In this document: in pieces, positions 1-5,603 of the stretch
Layout of the letters: every line of letters begins with the position of its first letter
Position numbering within the stretch: position 1 is the stretch's first letter
Assembly (NCBI GenBank): GCA_034430275.1
Contig: DAOUEW010000175.1
Location: forward strand, 1 to 11,460
Reading direction: 5' to 3'
DNA from: JAUVXJ01 sp034430275
GTDB taxonomy: Bacteria > Chloroflexota > Anaerolineae > UBA7937 > B3-Chlor
DNA length: 11,460 nucleotides
The notes under the pieces: generated by a model
Seen by the model: the letters and a program-made list of their open reading frames with translations, nothing else
What the model was told of the DNA's origin: nothing
Databases searched by the model: none
Made by a program: the position numbers and the translations under genes

Positions 1-79
1 GCAAAAGGCGGGGCGCTTTGTTCAGCGCGGGTGCTTTGTGCAAAAGGCGGGGCTGTTTTGTTCAATGCGGGTGCTTTGT
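1..79. repeat. Two-copy tandem repeat, about 40 bp per unit
   Basis: Bases 1-39 and 40-79 are near-identical direct copies. Both begin GCAAAAGGCGGGG and end TGCGGGTGCTTTGT or GCGCGGGTGCTTTGT, and they differ by one inserted base and a few substitutions. The first copy starts at the window edge, so more copies may lie outside. The block sits just past the 3' end of the tRNA operon. Its units contain short self-complementary segments (GCGC..GCGC, CAAAA..TTTTG). No coding or RNA function is evident. Confidence 0.8.
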
Positions 80-97
80 GGTTAGGGAGAGGTGGGG

Positions 98-185
98 TGG
101 TGCCGAAGGTCGGAGTCGAACCGACATGGAGGTTGCCCCCCAACAGTTTTTGAGACTGCCGCGTCTACCATTCCGCCACTTCGGC
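98..185 (-). tRNA. tRNA-Leu (anticodon CAA)
   Basis: On the minus strand the sequence folds as a class II tRNA. The 7-bp acceptor stem is GCCGAAG/CTTCGGC, the D-arm holds TGGTAGACGC, the anticodon loop is CTCAAAA (anticodon CAA, reading UUG), and there is a long variable arm built on GGGGGG/CCTCC. The T-arm has GGTTCGACTCC and the discriminator is A73. CCA is encoded at 98-100. It is the last tRNA of a three-gene operon led by tRNA-Phe, one base away from tRNA-Gly. Confidence 0.96.
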
Positions 186-186
186 C

Positions 187-261
187 TGGAGCGGAAGACG
201 AGATTCGAACTCGCGACCCTCTCCTTGGCAAGGAGATGCTCTACCGCTGAGCCACTTCCGC
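187..261 (-). tRNA. tRNA-Gly (anticodon GCC)
   Basis: The minus strand gives a standard cloverleaf. The acceptor stem is GCGGAAG/CTTCCGC, the D-loop holds AGCGGTAGAGC, the anticodon stem is CTCCT/AGGAG around a loop with anticodon GCC, and the T-arm has GAGTTCGAATCTC. CCA is encoded at 187-189. It is the middle gene of the Phe-Gly-Leu operon. Confidence 0.97.
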
Positions 262-269
262 CTATCAGA

Positions 270-345
270 TGGTGCCGAGGAGCAGAATCGAACTGCTGAC
301 ACCATGATTTTCAGTCATGTGCTCTACCAACTGAGCTACCTCGGC
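270..345 (-). tRNA. tRNA-Phe (anticodon GAA)
   Basis: The minus strand gives a standard cloverleaf. The acceptor stem is GCCGAGG/CCTCGGC, the D-arm is GCTCAGTTGGTAGAGC, and the anticodon stem CATGA/TCATG encloses loop CTGAAAA (anticodon GAA). The T-arm has GTTCGATTC. CCA is encoded at 270-272. It is the first gene of the operon, and its mature 5' end lies only about 5 nt from the predicted transcription start. Confidence 0.97.
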
Positions 346-356
346 CAGTCGTCCAG

Positions 357-385
357 ATTCTACACCAACTCCTGCCGCATGTCAA
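357..385 (-). promoter_or_regulatory. Sigma70-type promoter of the tRNA-Phe-Gly-Leu operon
   Basis: On the minus strand TTGACA (380-385) and TAGAAT (357-362) are separated by exactly 17 bp. The predicted start is near 350, leaving a leader of about 5 nt before tRNA-Phe. No protein gene lies between this promoter and the Hsp20 terminator at 565-597, and nothing else was recognised in 386-560. Confidence 0.82.
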
Positions 386-564
386 GCAGAAACGGCCAAC
401 AGAGAATGCGCTGCGACGCTGTCACCAGCCGGATCGCCGCTCTCCGAGCAATCTTCGACAAGATCGCTGACTGGTGGGGAGATGTCCAGCGGCCCGAGGT
501 ACGGACAGGCCATAACACGCCTGCCCGACATGCTTCTTCACGCGCCCCAGAAACCGCGGACGCC

Positions 565-597
565 AAAAGAGGCGGGGAACGCTGGGCTCCCCGCCTC
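565..597 (-). terminator. Intrinsic terminator of the hsp20 gene
   Basis: Downstream of the hsp20 stop on the minus strand, a perfect 10-bp stem (588-597 with 569-578, GAGGCGGGGA/TCCCCGCCTC) encloses a 9-nt loop. It is followed at once by TTTT (565-568). This is a textbook Rho-independent terminator 15 nt after the stop codon. Confidence 0.9.
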
Positions 598-611
598 TCC
601 GCCTGTCTGTC

Positions 612-1067
612 TTAGTTCTCCTTGACCTCGATCTTGACGGCCTCCGGCTGCGGTTCCTCTGCCACCGGCACGGTTACGGTGAGAACGCCGTCCTCGAAAG
701 CGGCCTCGGCCTTGTCCCCCTCCGCCTCCGCCGGCAGGGCCAGCGATCGGCTGAAGGAGCCATAGCGACGCTCGCGGCGGACGTAGTCCTCCTCCTTCAC
801 CTCTTCCTCCGACTTGGTCTCGCCAGAGATGGTCAGCACGTTGTCCTTGACGGAGATATCGATGTCCTCCGAGGCTACGCCCGGCACTTCGGCCTTGATG
901 ACCAGGTGGCCATCCTCTCTGTACACGTCGAGGGGCAGTGACTCCGCCCACTCCGGGACCAGCCACATACGATTCGGGGCGTAGAACCAGTCGTCGAAGA
1001 AACGATCGAACGGTCCCCTAAGGGAAAGTGTGTTTCTACGAGGTCTCCACAGTGTGATTGCACTCAT
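612..1067 (-). CDS. Small heat-shock protein, Hsp20/alpha-crystallin family
   Basis: This encodes a 151-aa ATP-independent holdase chaperone that binds unfolding proteins in the cytoplasm as large oligomers. The aromatic N-terminal arm (residues 1-40, with PFDRFFDDWF) leads into an alpha-crystallin domain at about 42-135. That domain holds the family signatures VPGV (61-64), SGETKSEEE (81-89), RRYGSFSRSLALP (100-112) and AAFEDGVLTVTVP (122-134). The C-terminal tail carries an IxI/V-type motif (VKIEV, 144-148). The start at 1067 was chosen over in-frame upstream codons because GGAGG lies at a good distance before it, it follows a consensus promoter, and the family N-terminus begins here. The gene is monocistronic with its own terminator. 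Confidence 0.95.
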   Translation of the reverse strand: MSAITLWRPRRNTLSLRGPFDRFFDDWFYAPNRMWLVPEWAESLPLDVYREDGHLVIKAEVPGVASEDIDISVKDNVLTISGETKSEEEVKEEDYVRRERRYGSFSRSLALPAEAEGDKAEAAFEDGVLTVTVPVAEEPQPEAVKIEVKEN

Positions 1068-1106
1068 CAGATTTGCCTCCTTCCTTCTGTGGTCTCTCTC
1101 AACTAC

Positions 1107-1135
1107 ATTATAGCACAAGTGCGTAGATTTGTCAA
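1107..1135 (-). promoter_or_regulatory. Promoter of hsp20, with inverted repeat in the spacer
   Basis: On the minus strand TTGACA (1130-1135) and TATAAT (1107-1112) are both perfect consensus with 17 bp between them; predicted start is near 1100. The spacer contains GCAC-TT-GTGC (1113-1122), a possible operator half-pair. Further upstream, 1147-1153 carries a lone GAGTGCT, half of a CIRCE-like site, without a convincing partner. The core looks like a housekeeping sigma promoter rather than a sigma32 one. Confidence 0.88.
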
Positions 1136-1196
1136 ATCCATCTATCAGCACTCTTGATAAGTGAGCTATCAATACCGAGAAGACCTCGTCTGGTCC

Positions 1197-1226
1197 TTGC
1201 TGCGCCGCCGCGCCGTATGTTATAAT
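1197..1226 (+). promoter_or_regulatory. Promoter ahead of the antiporter remnant and aldolase operon
   Basis: TTGCTG (1197-1202) and perfect TATAAT (1221-1226) are separated by 18 bp. TG at 1218-1219 gives an extended -10 (TGTTATAAT). It is the only good plus-strand promoter I see before the aldolase gene, so the aldolase mRNA probably starts near 1233 and runs through the antiporter remnant. Confidence 0.65.
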
Positions 1227-1271
1227 CCATACGCCACGTACCCTGACCCTCTTCCCCTTGGAGACCATGGT

Positions 1272-1637
1272 ATGACCGTTGGAGCTTGGGAGCTGGATAT
1301 CCTCTCCTTGATCGGCCTGATCGTGATCTGCGCCTACCTGGCCAGCAAGGGCATCCAGCGCCGGGGCGTACCCCAGGTTGTGGGCTTCATCCTGGTTGGC
1401 GTGCTGCTCGGTTCCTCGTTCCTGAACGTCGTGCCCCTGGCTCTGGTGTTCGGAGCTTTGGCCTCCGCCACGGCCCCCGCCACCGCTGTCGATGTGATTC
1501 ACGAATACCGCGCCGAAGGTCCCCTGCCAGACGGATCATCAGAGGTACCGCCATCGAGGAGAGGCACACACCCTCTCCACCAACTCCTATCGACTAGGAC
1601 CAAGTGCACGAGAGTGTACGGAGGAACGGAAAGATGA
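1272..1637 (+). pseudogene. Internally deleted sodium/proton antiporter remnant
   Basis: The 121-codon frame begins at ATG 1272 with GGAG 8 nt upstream. Residues 1-54 look like the first membrane segments of a CPA-family cation/proton antiporter (hydrophobic DILSLIGLIVICAYLASKG, then VPQVVGFILVGVLLGSSFLN). Around residue 55 (base ~1434) the frame jumps to GALASATAPATAVDVIHEYRAEGPL (residues 61-85), which in full-length relatives lies well over 100 residues further on, in the transport core. After about base 1526 the similarity stops and the last ~36 codons look random. About three quarters of the gene is therefore missing. The frame stays open and its stop overlaps the aldolase start (ATGA, 1634-1637), so a short membrane peptide could still be made. 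Family assignment is from recognised motifs, not a search. Confidence 0.72.
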
Positions 1638-2569
1638 GTCTGAAAGCCAAGGACACGCCGGCCCCTCTGGACGTCCCCGAGGACGCGAGGGAAACGTACC
1701 AGGAGAACTACGCCGCCATCACCAGGGGCAGCGGCAACCTCATGCTCTTCGCCGGAGACCAGAAGGTCGAGCACCTCAACGGTGACTTCTACGGCGAGGG
1801 TATCGCCCAGGACGACGCCGACCCTGAGCACTTGTTCAGGATTGCTTCACGGGCGGAGATCGGCGTCTTCGCCACCCAGTTGGGCCTCATCGCCCGCTAT
1901 GGTGACGACTACCGGTCGGTTCCCTATCTGGTCAAGCTGAACTCCAAGACCAATCTGATCGAGACAGAGCAGATGGATCCCTTCAGCCAGCAATGGTACG
2001 ACGTGGAGCAAGTAGTGGACTTCGCCTTCCACTCCGGGCTCAGGATACTGGGCGTGGGGTACACCATCTATCTGGGAAGCGAGTGGGAGCACGAGATGCT
2101 GTACCAGGCCGCCCAGATCGTCCATCAGGCCCACCTCTACGGCCTGATCACAGTCCTGTGGATCTACCCCCGAGGCCAGGCGGTCGGAGACGAGCGGGAC
2201 CCGCACCTCATCGCCGGGGCCACGGGTGTCGCCGCCTGCCTGGGGAGCGACTTCGTCAAGGTCAACTACCCCAAGAGAGAGGGCGGCGACCCCAAGGAGA
2301 TGCTCAAGGAGGCCATCACCGCCGCCGGGCGCACGAAGGTCGTCTGCGCTGGCGGCTCCGCCGTGGACGTGCGGCTGTTCCTCCAGCAGCTCCACGACCA
2401 GATCTTCGTCAGTGGCGCTGCCGGCAACGCCACGGGCAGGAACATCCACCAGAAGCCCCTGGACGAGGCAGTCCGGATGTGCAACGCCATCTCGGCCATC
2501 ACCATCAAGGGGTGGAGCGTGGACGACGCTCTGGCCGTCTACGAGGGACGGAAGGAGTTGGTGGTCTAG
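1634..2569 (+). CDS. Archaeal-type class I fructose-bisphosphate aldolase (DeoC/LacD/FbaB family)
   Basis: This encodes a 311-aa enzyme expected to cleave or form fructose 1,6-bisphosphate (DHAP plus glyceraldehyde 3-phosphate) through a Schiff-base lysine, without metal. The TIM-barrel signatures are GDQKVEH (41-47, acidic active-site loop), GYTIYLGSE (142-150, catalytic tyrosine region) and DFVKVNYP (206-213) with probable Schiff-base Lys209. The phosphate-binding end holds CAGGS (238-242) and SGAAGNATGRN (260-270). GGAGG sits 9 nt before ATG 1634; an upstream in-frame ATG at 1604 has no such site. The antiporter-remnant frame overlaps it by ATGA. The MBL hydrolase gene follows 6 nt after the stop. 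A related aldolase of the same family with another sugar phosphate cannot be excluded. Confidence 0.88.
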   Translation: MSLKAKDTPAPLDVPEDARETYQENYAAITRGSGNLMLFAGDQKVEHLNGDFYGEGIAQDDADPEHLFRIASRAEIGVFATQLGLIARYGDDYRSVPYLVKLNSKTNLIETEQMDPFSQQWYDVEQVVDFAFHSGLRILGVGYTIYLGSEWEHEMLYQAAQIVHQAHLYGLITVLWIYPRGQAVGDERDPHLIAGATGVAACLGSDFVKVNYPKREGGDPKEMLKEAITAAGRTKVVCAGGSAVDVRLFLQQLHDQIFVSGAAGNATGRNIHQKPLDEAVRMCNAISAITIKGWSVDDALAVYEGRKELVV

Positions 2570-2575
2570 ATTCCC

Positions 2576-3559
2576 ATGACGCAGCCTGAACCTCGAATCC
2601 ACCTACTGACCATCCCTACCCCCTTCCCGGTGGGACCCGTCAACGTCTACCTGCTGGAGGGGGAACCGCTGACTCTCGTGGACGCGGGACCCCTCACCAA
2701 CGAAGCCCTCCAAGCGTTGAGAACGGGGCTGCAAAGACTCGGCTACTCTCTCTCGGACATCGAGCAACTGGTCATCACCCACGCGCACCACGACCACTTC
2801 GGTCTAGCCGCAGAGGTGGTGGCGGCCTCGGGCGCGAAGCTACTTTCGTCCCATCTGAACAGCTACCCGCTGGAACACTTCCACACCTGGTGGGACCAGC
2901 GGGTATCTTACGTAGCCGAGCTGGTGCTCGAGGAGGGCGCACCCCGACAATCCATCCACGAGGTGGAGTCCATCCGAGAGTTCCAGCAGTACGCCGCGCC
3001 CGTGCCGGCGGTCCACCCCCTGGACGACCAGGATGAGCTCCAACTGGGCGACACCACCTGGCAAGCTTTGCACACGCCAGGCCACGCCCTGGGCCACCTC
3101 TGCTTCTACCAGCACGAGAGCAAGCTGCTCCTCTCCGGGGACCACTTGCTGAGGGACATCACCTCCAACCCCGTCGTGGAGACACCACGGCTGGGTATGG
3201 CCGACCGGCCCCGCAGCCTTCCTGACTACGTAAGATCCCTGCGCCGGACGAGGGAACTGGAGGTACGCAAGGTGCTGCCCGGGCACGGCGAGCCGGTCTA
3301 CGATCACCGGGCACTCGTGGACGAGATCCTCCTGCACCACGAAGAACGGAGCCGGTTGGTGCTCCGGCTCCTGGAGGAAAAGGACAGGACGGTATACGAG
3401 CTGGGCGTAGCTCTCTTCGGAGGCCAGCTACCAGGAGTGCAGTTGTTCTTGGTCATGTCGGAGATCATCGGCCATCTGGACATCCTGGAGTTGGCAGGCA
3501 AGGTCACGCGAGAGGAAAGGGACGGACATGGGATCTGGACAGCGGTCCGCCCCCAGTGA
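2576..3559 (+). CDS. Metallo-beta-lactamase-fold hydrolase, LACTB2-like with C-terminal winged helix
   Basis: This encodes a 327-aa probable two-metal hydrolase. The metal-binding set is complete: HAHHDH (69-74), His170 in TPGHALGH, Asp189 in LLSGDH, and His237 in LPGHGEP. The last ~70 residues (from about 256) form a helical winged-helix-like region typical of the LACTB2 and glyoxylase-II-like subgroup, whose members act on thioesters or nucleic acids. The substrate cannot be told from sequence. There is no signal peptide, so it is cytoplasmic. The start lies 6 nt after the aldolase stop with only a distant GGAG, which suggests translational coupling. mazG follows 36 nt downstream. Confidence 0.88.
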   Translation: MTQPEPRIHLLTIPTPFPVGPVNVYLLEGEPLTLVDAGPLTNEALQALRTGLQRLGYSLSDIEQLVITHAHHDHFGLAAEVVAASGAKLLSSHLNSYPLEHFHTWWDQRVSYVAELVLEEGAPRQSIHEVESIREFQQYAAPVPAVHPLDDQDELQLGDTTWQALHTPGHALGHLCFYQHESKLLLSGDHLLRDITSNPVVETPRLGMADRPRSLPDYVRSLRRTRELEVRKVLPGHGEPVYDHRALVDEILLHHEERSRLVLRLLEEKDRTVYELGVALFGGQLPGVQLFLVMSEIIGHLDILELAGKVTREERDGHGIWTAVRPQ

Positions 3560-3595
3560 GTATCTACCTGGGCTGTCCTCAGCGAGAGGAAAAGC

Positions 3596-4972
3596 ATGAG
3601 CATCACCATCATCGGTCTCGGGCCAGGCGATCCTTGCTTCCTCACCCAAGAGGCTCTAGAGGTTCTGGAGAGTGCGGAGGAGGTCTATCTTCGTACGTGT
3701 CGCCATCCCACTGTCGCTTCCTTGGCCTCCCACCTGGACTTGCACTCCTTCGATTGCCTCTATGACTCGGAGGAGGAGTTCTCCAGCGTCTACGAGAAGA
3801 TCGCGGACCGCATCCTGGAGCTGGCCCGGCGGCCCGAAGGCGTTCTCTACGCCGTGCCGGGCCACCCCCTGGTCGGTGAGGAGACCGTGTCACGGATACT
3901 AGCGCTGGCGGAGCAGAAGGGCTGTGAGGTTCGTCTGGTACCCGGCCTGAGCTTCATCGAGGCCGCCCTGGCACCTCTGCGCATAGATCCCCTCAACGGA
4001 TTGCAGATCGTGGATGCCACCGTCCTGGCGGACCATCTGCATCCGCCTCTGGACCCAGATCTGCCGGCGCTGGTGGGCCAGTTGTACAGCCGAAGAGTGG
4101 CGGCCGAGGTCAAGCTCACTCTCCTGAACCTGTACCCAGCCGAGCACGTGGTGACCCTGCTCCGTTCGCTGGGAACTCCCGAGGTGGCGACCGAGGCTAT
4201 TCCCCTCCACGAACTGGATCACTCCCAGGACATCGATCACCTGACGTCGTTGTTCGTGCCCCCACTCCCCAAGGCCAGCTCGGTGTCCACTTTCCACGAC
4301 ATCGTGGCCAGGTTGCGGGCACCGGGCGGCTGCCCCTGGGATCGCGAACAGACCCATCAGAGCCTAAGGCCGCACCTCCTGGAGGAGACCTACGAGGTCC
4401 TCCAGGCCCTCGACGAAGAGGATGACGAGGCGTTGCGAGAGGAACTGGGCGATCTCCTGCTTCAGATCATCCTGCACACGCAGATCGCCGTGGAGGAGGG
4501 CTCTTTCACCCTGGCCCAGGTGCTGGAGACCATCATCGAGAAGATCATCCGGCGTCACCCTCACGTCTTCGCCGGTGTGGAAGTAGTCGATGCCGACGAA
4601 GTGCTCCGCAACTGGCAGGCGATCAAGCGGGAGGAGAAGGAAGAGAAGGAAGACCAACCTCTGTGGGGCATGCCCCTGAATCTGCCCGCGCTGACGCTGG
4701 CGCGGAGGGCCCAGGAAAGGGCCAAGAGGGAAGAGTTGCTGTCGAGCACCAGGGAGCAACTGCTTTCCGAGGCCCGGGCTAGGCTGGAACGCCTGGAGGA
4801 GATGGATGACCAGGTGGAGGCGGAAGCTGAGCTGGGCCGGCTGCTATTCGCCCTGGCCAATCTAGGCCGGCAACTGGGCGTGGATGCGGAGAGCGCGTTG
4901 CGCACCGCCACCCAGGACTTCTGGCAGGAGCTGGCCTCCTCCCGCCCGCAAGGCCGCAACACCGAGGGCTAG
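3596..4972 (+). CDS. mazG: YabN-type MazG: tetrapyrrole-methylase-like domain fused to MazG NTP pyrophosphohydrolase
   Basis: This encodes a 458-aa fusion. Residues 1-225 resemble SAM-dependent tetrapyrrole methylases: GLGPGD (7-12), AVPGHPLVGEET (86-97) and VPGLSF (115-120). The role of that domain in YabN proteins is not established. Residues ~227-345 are a MazG domain: GGCPWDREQTHQSLRPHL (244-261), the acidic helices LLEETYE (261-267) and EELGDLL (282-288), and HPHVF (321-325), which bind Mg and split NTPs to NMP and pyrophosphate. A second MazG-like unit (365-445) is degenerate: AELGRLLFALANLGRQL has Arg415 where the metal-binding Asp should be. GAGAGGA sits 5 nt before the ATG. It is the likely last gene of the aldolase run; its stop is 7 bp from the convergent trmO stop, with no terminator seen. 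Confidence 0.94.
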   Translation: MSITIIGLGPGDPCFLTQEALEVLESAEEVYLRTCRHPTVASLASHLDLHSFDCLYDSEEEFSSVYEKIADRILELARRPEGVLYAVPGHPLVGEETVSRILALAEQKGCEVRLVPGLSFIEAALAPLRIDPLNGLQIVDATVLADHLHPPLDPDLPALVGQLYSRRVAAEVKLTLLNLYPAEHVVTLLRSLGTPEVATEAIPLHELDHSQDIDHLTSLFVPPLPKASSVSTFHDIVARLRAPGGCPWDREQTHQSLRPHLLEETYEVLQALDEEDDEALREELGDLLLQIILHTQIAVEEGSFTLAQVLETIIEKIIRRHPHVFAGVEVVDADEVLRNWQAIKREEKEEKEDQPLWGMPLNLPALTLARRAQERAKREELLSSTREQLLSEARARLERLEEMDDQVEAEAELGRLLFALANLGRQLGVDAESALRTATQDFWQELASSRPQGRNTEG

Positions 4973-4979
4973 CTCCCGC

Positions 4980-5459
4980 CTACCCCAAGATAGTCCGCTC
5001 CGGTGGCTTTTCCTCCGCGAAGTGCTTGTCCAGCCAGCCTGATCTCACGCCTTCCCTATGGTCGAAGTGCTCCACGTACGGCTTTATGTCAAGCAAGGGC
5101 GTGCCGTCCAGCATGTCCACTTCGGTGAAGTAGACCCGGTTCCCCTCGATCCGCTGTAGCCTGACGATGGACAAGCCCAGGTGGTTGGGGCGGTGAGGGC
5201 TCCTGATGGCGAAGATGCCGTGCGTCTCGTCCTCCAGGAACGGCCTGCCCTGGAGCTCTTCCCTATCCGAGCGGTGGAAGTAGTAGATCAGGATCAGGTG
5301 GCTGAAGCCCTCCAGATCCTTGAGTGCCGGGACGTACTGCTCCTTGAGGTCGATCCAACCCTCGACGTCCTCCTTGAAGCGCCCCTGGATAGGCATATCC
5401 TTGGCTTCCGCGTAGGGGGTGCGGATGATGCCGATGGGCGTCAGCTCGATCTTGTCCAT
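4980..5459 (-). CDS. trmO: TrmO/TsaA-like tRNA (t6A37) N6-methyltransferase
   Basis: This encodes a 159-aa SAM-dependent enzyme of the TrmO (YaeB/VirR) family, which methylates N6-threonylcarbamoyladenosine at position 37 of certain ANN-decoding tRNAs. Its motifs are PIGIIRTPY (8-16), DLEGFSHLILIYYFHRSD (48-65), GIFAIRSPHRPNHLGLS (81-97) and VDMLDGTPLLDIKPYV (114-129), which together form the beta-barrel SAM and dimer interface. It is the short single-domain form; E. coli YaeB has an extra C-terminal domain and is about 235 aa. The start at 5459 is supported by GGGAG about 9 nt upstream. It stands alone on the minus strand, convergent with mazG. A minority of family members may act on other substrates. 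Confidence 0.9.
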   Translation of the reverse strand: MDKIELTPIGIIRTPYAEAKDMPIQGRFKEDVEGWIDLKEQYVPALKDLEGFSHLILIYYFHRSDREELQGRPFLEDETHGIFAIRSPHRPNHLGLSIVRLQRIEGNRVYFTEVDMLDGTPLLDIKPYVEHFDHREGVRSGWLDKHFAEEKPPERTILG

Positions 5460-5501
5460 GAGAGAGTGCTCCCAGCAAGTCTATCTTGTGCTCGGATCTC
5501 C

Positions 5502-5507
5502 AGTATA
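5502..5507 (-). promoter_or_regulatory. Candidate -10 element for trmO
   Basis: On the minus strand GAGTATACTGG carries TATACT about 42 nt upstream of the trmO start. The sequence 17 bp further upstream (TCGCCC) is a poor -35, so this is a weak call based on the -10 and its position only. Confidence 0.35.
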
Positions 5508-5549
5508 CTCGAGGCCAGGAGTCTGGGCGATCACACCCCACCTGCTACG

Positions 5550-5578
5550 AAAAGGGCCGCCCCGGTCGGGAGCGGCCC
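5550..5578 (-). terminator. Intrinsic terminator of the two-repeat secreted protein gene
   Basis: On the minus strand the stem GGGCCGC/GCGGCCC (5572-5578 with 5554-5560) encloses an 11-nt GC-rich loop. It is followed by TTTT (5550-5553), about 25 nt past the stop codon of the gene ending at 5604. It separates that gene from trmO. Confidence 0.86.
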
Positions 5579-5603
5579 TCTCGGTATCAACTCTGCCAGC
5601 AGC

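Noticed and set aside
538..966. Gly/Arg-rich minus-strand frame overlapping the hsp20 3' half
   Set aside because: It is low-complexity shadow translation of hsp20 in another frame and crosses the hsp20 terminator.
1147..1170. CIRCE (HrcA) operator upstream of hsp20
   Set aside because: Only one half-site (AGCACTC) is clear. The facing sequence GTGAGCT is not its inverted repeat and the spacing is wrong.
612..1502. Longer minus-strand reading frame extending hsp20 to 296 aa
   Set aside because: The upstream part crosses the hsp20 promoter and the antiporter remnant on the other strand. The ribosome site and the family N-terminus both point to ATG 1067.
1558..1578. Hairpin GGAGAGG-N7-CCTCTCC as a terminator before the aldolase
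   Set aside because: There is no T-run after it on either strand, and a terminator here would cut the aldolase off from its only visible promoter.
1847..2602. Long minus-strand frame opposite the aldolase gene
   Set aside because: It is a mirror frame of a GC-rich gene with clear family motifs on the plus strand. It has no motif or ribosome site of its own.
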